A stretch of DNA of 64,000 bases from Nocardioides sp. PD653-B2 (lineage in GTDB: Bacteria > Actinomycetota > Actinomycetes > Propionibacteriales > Nocardioidaceae), in the NCBI RefSeq assembly GCF_002117935.1, contig NZ_BDJE01000034.1, forward strand, positions 1 through 64,000, read 5' to 3'. Both the position numbers and the translations under genes were made by a program. Below the pieces are notes generated by a model. That model searched no databases. It worked only from the letters and a program-made list of their open reading frames with translations, and was not told the origin of the DNA. Below are positions 16,490 to 23,831 of this stretch, piece by piece. Positions within the stretch are counted from its first letter, which is position 1. Each line of letters starts with the position of its first letter.

Positions 16490-17494
16490 TCACCACCCGG
16501 ACGCCGCGGCCAGCTCGAGGGCCCGCTCGGGCCAGAGCTCACCGGCGGCCGGACCGCCTCCGCACTGCCCGTCGCTCTCGGCCGGGGGCTTGATCCATGC
16601 GTAGGCGTCGAGGTGCTCGCCGTCGTTCGACACCGTCGGCTCGGTGCCGAACGCGCGACCCGACGGGTTGCACCAGTCGTCGGTCGATCCGAAGCCGTTG
16701 CGACCGGTGTCGACGATGTAGTGGGCGCCGCCCACGAGGTCGCTCAGCTTCTCGGCGTAGGCGATCTCGTCCTCGTTCGTCTGGTAGTTGGCGACGTTGG
16801 TCGCGAAGCCGCGCACGTCCTCGACGCCGACCTGCTCCAGGAGGTCGGCGAGCTCGGCCGGCTCGACCCAGTTCGAGTGGCCGCCGTCGACGTACGTCGT
16901 GACACCGCTCGCGCGGAACCGGTCGACGGCGTCCTTGATGAGCCGCACCCGCTCCGCGCTGCTGTCGCACTCCAGGGAGGCGGCGAGCGCGTCCGGCTCG
17001 ACGACGACCGCGGCGTGCTCGCCGTGGGCGGCGGCGTCGGCGATCTCCTGCACCCAGGGGCCGTACTGGTCGGCGGGCAGCCCGCCGCCGGAGAACCCGC
17101 CGGTGCAGTCGCGGTCGGGGATGCCGTAGACGACGAAGGTCGGCACCTCGCCGGAGGCGTCGGCGGCGTCGACGACGCCCTGGACGAACGGACCGACCGC
17201 GCCGGCGGGGTACTGCTCGGGGGTCAGCCAGATCCCCTGCGGGATCGAGGCGAGTCGCTGGAGCACCCGCTCGGCGTCGGTGTCGCCGTCCGCCCTGGCC
17301 TTCGCTGCCGCCTCCGCGGTCCGGGAGTCCGGGTCGGCGTAGGCGTCGCGCCCGGCGTACGGATTCGCGGTCTGGGCCTGGGCGCTGCCACTGCCGGGGC
17401 TGTCCGGGTCGCCGCCGTCGCTGCCCGAGCAGGCTCCGAGGGCCAGGACACCGACCAGGGCAGCAGCGAGGAGCTGGAGGGGCCGTCGGTGCAC
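16490..17494 (-). CDS. GH6 family endoglucanase/cellobiohydrolase-like lipoprotein
   Basis: 334 residues from a GTG at 17494; an upstream start at 17524 is possible but adds charged residues before the signal. The signal peptide ends in a lipobox (LALGACSG), so the enzyme is membrane-anchored outside. GH6 motifs: VVYGIPDRDC, catalytic-Asp strand VVVEPDALA, YVDGGHSNW, FATNVANYQ, DTGRNG and DAYAWIKPPAESDG. It should cleave beta-1,4-glucan with inversion. It has no cellulose-binding module. Beside a processive GT2 gene it may trim or release the polymer, as bacterial cellulose loci often encode a glucanase; degradation of external cellulose is the alternative. Confidence 0.88.
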   Translation of the reverse strand: MHRRPLQLLAAALVGVLALGACSGSDGGDPDSPGSGSAQAQTANPYAGRDAYADPDSRTAEAAAKARADGDTDAERVLQRLASIPQGIWLTPEQYPAGAVGPFVQGVVDAADASGEVPTFVVYGIPDRDCTGGFSGGGLPADQYGPWVQEIADAAAHGEHAAVVVEPDALAASLECDSSAERVRLIKDAVDRFRASGVTTYVDGGHSNWVEPAELADLLEQVGVEDVRGFATNVANYQTNEDEIAYAEKLSDLVGGAHYIVDTGRNGFGSTDDWCNPSGRAFGTEPTVSNDGEHLDAYAWIKPPAESDGQCGGGPAAGELWPERALELAAASGW

Positions 17495-17572
17495 GGCGCC
17501 ATCATGCCCGAGTCGACGCGGCAATCCCCCGACCGCTCGCCGGAGCGAGACGGCCGGGGGCTTCGGCCCCGG

Positions 17573-19006
17573 TCAGTCCTGGGAGAGGTGCGCGCGACCG
17601 GGGGCGAAGAGTGCGGCGACCGCGGCGACCGCGACCGCGGCGGCGCCGGTGAGCAGCGCCGCGCCGATCGCGCCGTCGTACCCGATCGGCGTGAGCTCGC
17701 CGCCGTTGCCGAGGAAGACCGCGACCAGGACGGCGATGCCGAGGGCGACACCGAACTCCCGGATCGTGGAGTTCGCCGAGCTGGCGATCGCGAAGTCGTC
17801 GTCCGGCAGCCCGTCGAGCACCATCGAGGCGCCGGGCGCGAAGACCAGCCCCATGCCGACGCCGGCCATGATCAGCGGCGCCAGGAACGAGGAGTAGCCG
17901 GAGCCGTTCTCGGTGAGCGCGGCGAACCAGACCAGCGAGACGGTCTGGAGGACCAGCCCGGCGAGGAGCAGCGACCGGTAGCCGAGACGGCCCACCAGGG
18001 CACCGGCGACCGGGGCGACCACCATCGGCGCCGCGGTCCACGGCAGCGTGCGCACGCCGGCCTCGAGCGGGCTGTAGCCCTGCACGATCTGGAGGTACTG
18101 CGCGAGCAGGAAGACCGTGCCGAACATGCCGAGCGTGAACATCAAGAAGATGACGTTGGCGACCGTGAACTTGCGCTGGGAGAACAGCCGCAGCGGGAGC
18201 ACGGCGTAGGAGCGGCCCCGCGCCCAGAGGAAGTACGCCGGCAGCAGCGCGCCCGCGAGCACGAGCGGGACCACCACCCGCGGGTTGCTCCAGCCGTCGT
18301 CGTTGCCGTGCACGATGCCCCAGATGCCGAGGAAGACGGCGCCGCCGAGCAGCAGCGTGCCCGCGACATCGAGCCGCTGCCACAGGCCGCGGGACTCGGG
18401 GATCGCCACCAGCAGGAGTGGGACGGCGACGAGCGCGACGGGCACGTTCAGCCAGAAGATGGCCTGCCAGCTCACGCCCTCGACGACGGCGCCGCCGATG
18501 ACCGGTCCGAGGGCGACCCCGAGCCCGGAGACACCACCCCAGATGCCGATGGCGGCCGCCCGCATGGCCGGCGGCACCGCCGCGGCCAGCAGGGTGAGCG
18601 ACAGCGGCATGATCGCCGCCGCGCCGAGGCCCTGAACGGCGCGGGCCGCGATCAGCGCCTCCGAGGTCGTGCTCAGCGCCGACGCGATCGAGGCGAGCGT
18701 GAAGAGGGTGACCCCGGCGAGCATCATCCGGCGCCGGCCGAGGCGGTCACCCAGGGTGGCCGCCGGGAGCATGAAGGTCGCGAACGTCAGCGTGTAGGCG
18801 TTCATGAACCAGGACAGCTGACCGACCGAGGCGTGCAGGTCGGCGTCGATCACCGGCAGCGCGCTGGTCATCACCAGGTTGTCGAGCGTCGCCATGAACA
18901 TCGGGAGCGAGGCGGCGACGATCGCGAGCCAGACCGGCACGTGCCGCCGGGGGCGGGCCGCGACCGGCCCCGGGAGGGCGACCCGGGGTGCGTCGAGTGT
19001 TGACAT
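17573..19006 (-). CDS. MFS drug efflux transporter (DHA2/EmrB type)
   Basis: 477 residues from the ATG at 19006 with GGAGA 5 nt upstream; an earlier ATG at 19051 falls in the operator and is rejected. Fourteen hydrophobic segments are expected. Motifs: ATLDNLVMTSALPVI in TM1, GDRLGRRR after TM2, and GLGVALGPVIGG, the antiporter motif C of drug exporters. It probably exports a toxic compound using the proton gradient. It is divergent from a TetR gene with a palindromic operator in the 69-bp gap, so it should be repressed by that TetR. Confidence 0.92.
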   Translation of the reverse strand: MSTLDAPRVALPGPVAARPRRHVPVWLAIVAASLPMFMATLDNLVMTSALPVIDADLHASVGQLSWFMNAYTLTFATFMLPAATLGDRLGRRRMMLAGVTLFTLASIASALSTTSEALIAARAVQGLGAAAIMPLSLTLLAAAVPPAMRAAAIGIWGGVSGLGVALGPVIGGAVVEGVSWQAIFWLNVPVALVAVPLLLVAIPESRGLWQRLDVAGTLLLGGAVFLGIWGIVHGNDDGWSNPRVVVPLVLAGALLPAYFLWARGRSYAVLPLRLFSQRKFTVANVIFLMFTLGMFGTVFLLAQYLQIVQGYSPLEAGVRTLPWTAAPMVVAPVAGALVGRLGYRSLLLAGLVLQTVSLVWFAALTENGSGYSSFLAPLIMAGVGMGLVFAPGASMVLDGLPDDDFAIASSANSTIREFGVALGIAVLVAVFLGNGGELTPIGYDGAIGAALLTGAAAVAVAAVAALFAPGRAHLSQD

Positions 19007-19036
19007 GAGCGTCTCCATCGGAAGAAGGCATTGAAT

Positions 19037-19065
19037 GATTACTTGCGTCACGACTGTAAGTAATC
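19037..19065. promoter_or_regulatory. Palindromic operator between MFS and TetR genes
   Basis: GATTACTT (19037-19044) and AAGTAATC (19058-19065) are perfect inverted 8-mers with a 13-bp spacer, in the 69-bp gap of a divergent pair. This is the expected position for the TetR binding site controlling both genes. Confidence 0.75.
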
Positions 19066-19075
19066 GACTGATACC

Positions 19076-19678
19076 ATGTCAACCATGAACGTCGAGAAGG
19101 TCAGCCGGATGGCCGCCGAGGACCGCCGGGAGCTCGTGATCCAGGCAGCGACCCGGGCCTTCGCCCGGGGCGGCTACGCCGGCACCAGCACCGACGCCGT
19201 CGCCAAGGAGGCCGGCGTCTCCCAGCCGTACGTCGTCCGCATGTTCGGGACGAAGCTCGACCTCTTCCTCGAGGTGTTCCAACGCGCGGTCGGCCGGATC
19301 CGCGACGCCTTCGAGGCGGTGCTCGACGAGGGTCCGTTCGACCCGGACAGCGAGGACGACAAGGCGCGGATGGGGCTGGCCTACACCGAGCTCCTCGAGG
19401 ACCACGACTTCCTCCAGGTGATGATGCACGGCTTCACGGCCGGAGGCGTCGACGAGATCGCCGCGGCCGCCCGGCAGTGCATGGGCGAGGTGTTCGCGAC
19501 GATCAAGCGCACCGGGTGGGACGACGAGCGGGCCCGGGACTTCGTGGCCCACGGCATGCTGCTCAACGTGATGATCTCGATGCGCGCACCCGAGCACCTC
19601 GAGCCCGGCCACCCGCTCACGGCCCTGACGACCTGCGCGTTCGGGGACGCCCTCGAACTGCTTGAATCGCCTGCGTGA
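19076..19678 (+). CDS. TetR-family transcriptional repressor
   Basis: 200 residues. The N-terminal HTH is seen in IQAATRAFARGGYAGTSTDA and SQPYVVRMFGTKLDLFLEVF; the C-terminal helical half (about 70-200) should bind a ligand. An in-frame ATG at 19085 is an alternative start. It is divergent from the DHA2 exporter and likely represses it through the palindrome at 19037-19065. Its stop overlaps the maf start (GTGA), so maf may be partly expressed from this promoter. Confidence 0.92.
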   Translation: MSTMNVEKVSRMAAEDRRELVIQAATRAFARGGYAGTSTDAVAKEAGVSQPYVVRMFGTKLDLFLEVFQRAVGRIRDAFEAVLDEGPFDPDSEDDKARMGLAYTELLEDHDFLQVMMHGFTAGGVDEIAAAARQCMGEVFATIKRTGWDDERARDFVAHGMLLNVMISMRAPEHLEPGHPLTALTTCAFGDALELLESPA

Positions 19679-20277
19679 CCACGCTCGTCCTCGCCTCCCA
19701 GTCCCCCGCCCGCCTGTCGACGCTCCGCAACGCCGGCATCGAGCCGGTCGTGATCGTGTCCGGCGTGGACGAGTCGCAGCTCGACGGGCTCCCGCCTGCG
19801 GAGCTCGCCCTGCAGCTCGCGGAGCTCAAGTGCGACGCGGTGGCGGGCCGCGACGGCGTACCCGAGGGCGCCCTGGTGCTCGGCTGCGACTCGGTGCTCG
19901 ACCTCGACGGTGCGGCTCTCGGCAAGCCCGACGACGCCGAGGACGCCACCCGGCGCTGGCGCGCGATGCGCGGCCGGTCCGGCGTGCTCCACACCGGCCA
20001 CAGCCTGCGCGACACCGCGAGCGGCCGCGTCGCCGCGGCGACGGCGTCGACGACGGTGCACTTCGCGGACGTCGGCGACGACGAGATCGCGGCGTACGTC
20101 GCGACCGGTGAGCCACTCGCCGTGGCCGGCGCGTTCACCGTCGACGGCCTCGGTGGCGCGTTCGTCACCGGGATCGAGGGCGACCACCACAACGTGGTCG
20201 GCGTGAGCCTGCCGCTGGTCAGGGACCTGGTTGCGGAGCTCGGCCACACGTGGACGGATCTGTGGGCCGCTCGCTGA
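19675..20277 (+). CDS. maf: Maf-like nucleoside triphosphate pyrophosphatase
   Basis: 200 residues, GTG start overlapping the TetR stop. Family features: LVLASQSPARLSTLRNAGI at the N-terminus, GCDSVL, GKPDDAEDA and the C-terminal GIEGDHHNVVGVSLPLV. Maf proteins hydrolyse non-canonical or modified nucleoside triphosphates to monophosphates. In mycobacteria maf follows accE directly; here about 7 kb of accessory genes intervene. Its last 59 bp overlap the convergent GtrA gene. Confidence 0.92.
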   Translation: MTTLVLASQSPARLSTLRNAGIEPVVIVSGVDESQLDGLPPAELALQLAELKCDAVAGRDGVPEGALVLGCDSVLDLDGAALGKPDDAEDATRRWRAMRGRSGVLHTGHSLRDTASGRVAAATASTTVHFADVGDDEIAAYVATGEPLAVAGAFTVDGLGGAFVTGIEGDHHNVVGVSLPLVRDLVAELGHTWTDLWAAR

Positions 20278-20854
20278 CGCGCTCGCCCGCCACGTCCGGC
20301 TGGTCGGGGTCCTCCGGGTCGACGACGTCGGCGAGGTCGTCGAGCGGCTCGATGTCCTGGAGCTCGCTCATCTCGAAGACCTGGAGCGGGTTGTGCATCA
20401 GGTCCGGCAGGTGCACCGGCCGGCGGAACACGTAGGTGCGGAACAGGTAGAACCGGGCGATCAGCCCGAGGAACAGACCGATCACGTTCGCCGACACATT
20501 GTCCGACCACGGGTCGTCCAGCCCGAGCACGTTGCGGCTGAGCCACAGGCACCCGATCGGGATCAGCATCGTCCCGAGGTTGATCGCGATGAACGCCGTC
20601 CGCCCACCGTCGGCGGCCGTCGGCGGGCGGTCCTTGAAGACCCACGTCCGGCTGCCGCGGTAGCTCACCACCATCCCGACGAGGTTGGCGATCACGTAGG
20701 CCAGGTAGGGCTCGTTGTCGAGCAGCGCCTTGTGCGTGGTGTTGAAGCCGTGGACCAGGAAGTTGAAGATCAGGAAGGCCACGATCGTGGCGACGCCGCC
20801 GACCGCGAGGAAGCGATAGGCCTCGGTGAAGACCCGACGCCCGCGGCTACCCAT
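20219..20854 (-). CDS. GtrA-family membrane protein
   Basis: 211 residues. Four hydrophobic segments (FLAVGGVATIVAFLIFNFL; YVIANLVGMVVSYRGSRTWVF; two near 90-125) form the GtrA domain, implicated in flipping or positioning lipid-linked sugars for cell-surface glycans. A charged, acidic tail of about 65 residues after 145 is unusual for the family. TAGCCT ends 7 nt before the ATG (20861-20866). A GtrA gene near purEK is a conserved actinobacterial feature. It is convergent with maf, overlapping by 59 bp. Confidence 0.88.
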   Translation of the reverse strand: MGSRGRRVFTEAYRFLAVGGVATIVAFLIFNFLVHGFNTTHKALLDNEPYLAYVIANLVGMVVSYRGSRTWVFKDRPPTAADGGRTAFIAINLGTMLIPIGCLWLSRNVLGLDDPWSDNVSANVIGLFLGLIARFYLFRTYVFRRPVHLPDLMHNPLQVFEMSELQDIEPLDDLADVVDPEDPDQPDVAGERVSERPTDPSTCGRAPQPGP

Positions 20855-20860
20855 GCGAAA

Positions 20861-20866
20861 AGGCTA
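20861..20866 (-). promoter_or_regulatory. Putative -10 (TAGCCT) of gtrA
   Basis: Minus-strand TAGCCT ends 7 nt before the ATG at 20854; a leaderless mRNA is likely. Confidence 0.5.
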
Positions 20867-20871
20867 ACCGC

Positions 20872-20973
20872 TCACCCCGTGAACAGGTCGGCGGCCTTGC
20901 GGAGCGTCTCCACCAGTCCGTAGGCGAGCGGGATCCCGACGAGGGACCAGGCGATCGCGATGCGGGCGGTCAT
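20872..20973 (-). CDS. 33-aa MFS transporter small subunit (membrane peptide)
   Basis: A 33-residue peptide, starting MTARIAIAWSLVGIPLAYGL and ending in LRKAADLFTG. It has one hydrophobic helix followed by an amphipathic tail. The ATG overlaps the stop of the upstream MFS gene (ATGA), so the two are translationally coupled. Tiny membrane partners of this kind, with an IAWxxVGIPLAYG core, are known next to oxalate/formate-type MFS genes in actinobacteria and proteobacteria. The role is presumably stabilising or modulating the transporter. Confidence 0.82.
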   Translation of the reverse strand: MTARIAIAWSLVGIPLAYGLVETLRKAADLFTG

Positions 20974-22367
20974 ACCGCACTCCTCTCCTTCTGCTCGGTC
21001 GTCTCGGGCTCGTGGAAGCGGGCGTCCACGGCCTTGATCAGCAGGTTGGCGACGAAGCCGACGGCGAGGACACCGACCATGGTGAAGAACGCCGGCCGGT
21101 AGGCGTCAGCGGTCAGCTCACCGGGGGTGCCCTGCGAGTCGAGGAAGCCGTTGACGATCAAGGGGCCGACCACCCCGGCCGCGGACCAGGCGATCAGCAG
21201 CCGGCCGTGGATGGCGCCCACCTCGAAGGTGCCGAACAGGTCGCGGAGGTACGCCGGGACGGTCGCGAACCCACCGCCGTAGAAGGAGATGATGACCGCG
21301 GCGAGGAGCACGAAGAACCCCATCGAGGTGGCGCCGGCCGTGGCGAGCAGGAAGTAGAGCACCATCCCGCCGCCCAGGTAGACCACGTAGACCGGCTTGC
21401 GGCCCACGAGGTCGGAGGTCGACGACCACGTGAACCGGCCGGCCATGTTGGCCAGCGACAGCAGGCCCACGAACCCGGCGGCGGCCGTGGCGCTCACCGA
21501 CGAGGTGCCGCTGTCGTCGCGGAAGAAGTCCTGGATCATCGGGGACGCCTGCTCGAGGATGCCGATGCCGGCGGTGACGTTGCAGAAGAGCACGACCCAC
21601 AGCAGCCAGAACTGCGGGGTCCTGATGGCGTTGGCCGCCGACACGCTCGCGGTGGTGACCAGCTTCTTCTCCGCGACCTGGGACGGATCCCAGCCCGCGG
21701 GCTGCCAGTCGGCCGCGGGCACCCGGATCGTGAACGCGCCGAACATCATGAACGCGAAGTAGACGATGCCGAGGGTGACGAACAGCATCGTGACCGCGTG
21801 GCCGCTGGCGACCGAGGCGGGATCCGCGGCGTCGTAGCCGCCGTCGTAGAGCGCCATCAGCCGCGCGCTCAGCGGGCTGGCGATCAGCGCACCACCACCG
21901 AAGCCCATGATCGCCATGCCGGTCGCGAGCCCGGGGCGGTCGGGGAACCACTTGATGAGCGTCGAGACCGGGGAGATGTAGCCGATACCGAGGCCGATGC
22001 CACCGATCACGCCGTACCCGAGGTAGACGAGCCACAGCTGGCCGACGCCGATCCCGAGCGCCGCCACGAGGAAGCCCGTGCCCCAGAAGCAGGCAGCGGT
22101 GAACATCGCCGCACGGGGGCCGTTGCGGTCGACCCAGGTGCCGCACACCGCGGCCGAGAGCCCGAGCATCACGATCGCGATCGAGAAGATCAGGCCGACG
22201 GCCGTGAGGCTGCTGTCGAAGCGCTCGACGAGCGCGGTCTTGTAGACGCTGGTCGCGTACGCCTGACCGATGCACAGATGGACGGCGAGCGCCGCCGGCG
22301 GGATCAGCCAGCGGCTGTAGCCGGGGCCGGCGACGATGCGGTCGCGGGCGAGGAACGACGGAACCAC
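20970..22367 (-). CDS. OFA-type (oxalate/formate antiporter family) MFS transporter
   Basis: 465 residues, GTG start with GGAGG 8 nt upstream. Twelve hydrophobic segments are expected, with a larger central loop near 220-245. Family features: IGQAYATSVYKTALVERF early, GIGLGIGYISPVSTLIKWFPDRPGLATG written across TM4-5, and FATVPAYLRDLFG late. Members exchange small organic anions such as oxalate and formate, but the substrate here is unknown. It forms a two-gene unit with the 33-aa peptide. The next gene upstream on the same strand is an acyl-CoA dehydrogenase, so a carboxylate substrate is plausible. Confidence 0.88.
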   Translation of the reverse strand: MVPSFLARDRIVAGPGYSRWLIPPAALAVHLCIGQAYATSVYKTALVERFDSSLTAVGLIFSIAIVMLGLSAAVCGTWVDRNGPRAAMFTAACFWGTGFLVAALGIGVGQLWLVYLGYGVIGGIGLGIGYISPVSTLIKWFPDRPGLATGMAIMGFGGGALIASPLSARLMALYDGGYDAADPASVASGHAVTMLFVTLGIVYFAFMMFGAFTIRVPAADWQPAGWDPSQVAEKKLVTTASVSAANAIRTPQFWLLWVVLFCNVTAGIGILEQASPMIQDFFRDDSGTSSVSATAAAGFVGLLSLANMAGRFTWSSTSDLVGRKPVYVVYLGGGMVLYFLLATAGATSMGFFVLLAAVIISFYGGGFATVPAYLRDLFGTFEVGAIHGRLLIAWSAAGVVGPLIVNGFLDSQGTPGELTADAYRPAFFTMVGVLAVGFVANLLIKAVDARFHEPETTEQKERSAV

Positions 22368-22434
22368 GGGGACACCTCCGAGTCAGGGTCGACCCCGGAC
22401 CCGTACCCCGGCGTGGTCGTGGTCACACCTTCAA

Positions 22435-23619
22435 TCACTCGACCGGCAGGCCGAGCCCCCGCGCGATCAGCATCCGCTGGACCTCGGAGGTGCCCTCGCC
22501 GATCTCGAGGACCTTCGCGTCGCGGTAGAACCGGGCGACGGGGTACTCCTCCATGAAGCCGTAGCCGCCGAACACCTGGGTCGCGATGCGGGTGGCGGTC
22601 ACGGCGGACTCGGTGGCGTAGAGCTTGGCGACGGCCGCGGCCTGCTTGAAGTCCTTCACGGGCGCCTGGGCGTCCTTCATCGCGGCCGCACGGTAGGTCA
22701 GCAGCCGGCTCGCATGCAGCATCACCTCGAGGTCGGCGATCTGGAACGCGACGCCCTGCTTGCGGCCGATCGGGCCACCGAACGTCTGCCGGTCGCCGGC
22801 GTACTCGACGCTCATGTCGAGGCAGGCCTGGATGCAGCCCACCGCGAGCGCGGCGATCGCGACCCGGCCGTCGTCGAGCGTCGCGAGGAACTGGGCGTAG
22901 CCGCGGCCGCGCTCGCCGAGCAGGTTGGCCTCGGGCACGCGGACGTCCTCGAAGCTCAGCGGGTGCGTGTCGGACGCATGCCAGCCGAGCTTGTCGTACG
23001 CCTTCTCGGCGGTGAAGCCGGGCGTGCCGCTGGGCACGATGATCGTGCTGATCTCGGGTCTGCCGCCCTCGCGCTCGCCGGTGCGCGCGGTGACCGTCAC
23101 CAGGCTGGTGATCTCGGACCCGGAGTTGGTGATGAACTGCTTGGCGCCGTTGACGACCCACTCGCCGTTCTCGACGACGGCCTTGGTCCTCGTCGCCCCC
23201 GCATCGGAGCCGGCACCCGGCTCGGTCAGGCCGAAGCCGGCCAGCCGCTCGCCGGAGACCAGGTCGGGCAGCCAGGTCGCGCGCTGCTCCTCGGTGCCGT
23301 AGGTGAGGATCGGGTTGATCCCGAGCCCGACCGCCGCCTCCAGCGTGATGCCCATCGACTGGTCGACGCGGCCGATCTCCTCGATCGCGACACACAGGCT
23401 CGTGAAGTCGCCGTCCGCACCGGCGCCGCCGTACTCCTCGGGAGCGGTCAGCCCGAACAGCCCGAGCGCCCCCATCGTGCGCACCACGTCGACCGGGAAG
23501 TGGTGGTCGCGGTCCCACTGCGCCGCGTGCGGAGCGATCTCCGCCTCGGCGAAGGCACGCACGGTGCGCCGGAACTCCTCGTGCTCGCGGGACAGCCCGG
23601 AGGCCGACTGAGTGCTCAT
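22435..23619 (-). CDS. Acyl-CoA dehydrogenase
   Basis: 394 residues. This FAD enzyme oxidises acyl-CoA to the 2-enoyl-CoA and passes electrons to ETF. Seen: FAD/substrate segments FGLTEPGAGSDAG and FITNSGSEI, RQTFGGPIGRKQGVAF, QVFGGYGF and, near the end, VLEIGEGTSEVQRMLIARGLG, whose Glu in GEGTS is at the catalytic position. Length is normal for short- or branched-chain enzymes; chain-length choice is not clear. A perfect inverted repeat overlaps its -10 element, suggesting repression by a TetR-type regulator not encoded next door. Confidence 0.93.
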   Translation of the reverse strand: MSTQSASGLSREHEEFRRTVRAFAEAEIAPHAAQWDRDHHFPVDVVRTMGALGLFGLTAPEEYGGAGADGDFTSLCVAIEEIGRVDQSMGITLEAAVGLGINPILTYGTEEQRATWLPDLVSGERLAGFGLTEPGAGSDAGATRTKAVVENGEWVVNGAKQFITNSGSEITSLVTVTARTGEREGGRPEISTIIVPSGTPGFTAEKAYDKLGWHASDTHPLSFEDVRVPEANLLGERGRGYAQFLATLDDGRVAIAALAVGCIQACLDMSVEYAGDRQTFGGPIGRKQGVAFQIADLEVMLHASRLLTYRAAAMKDAQAPVKDFKQAAAVAKLYATESAVTATRIATQVFGGYGFMEEYPVARFYRDAKVLEIGEGTSEVQRMLIARGLGLPVE

Positions 23620-23625
23620 GCCCGC

Positions 23626-23644
23626 ACCCTAACCGCTTGGTTAG
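23626..23644 (-). promoter_or_regulatory. Promoter with overlapping operator of the acyl-CoA dehydrogenase
   Basis: Minus-strand TAGGGT (23631-23626) ends 7 nt before the ATG. The palindrome CTAACC-GCTT-GGTTAG (23629-23644) covers its upstream half, and a third related half-site TTAACC follows at 23651-23656. A bound repressor would block the promoter. Confidence 0.6.
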
Positions 23645-23831
23645 CGATTGTTAACCGGCTGGCGCCGTCGGTCGCCAGGCGGTGCCGAGCCTCGATTCAT
23701 GACAAGCGTGAAAATTTTTCGCCCCAGCTCTTGCCAACAGGAACTTCTCCGGCTTGCATGCCACGGTCAAGCAGGGAGATCTCGGCATCCCGTCGACGCC
23801 CTGCGCCATCGTGAACAGACATGGAGCACGC

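Noticed and set aside
16172-19003. A 943-codon plus-strand frame across the GH6 and MFS genes
   Set aside because: It runs antisense through three well-supported genes and shows no domain.
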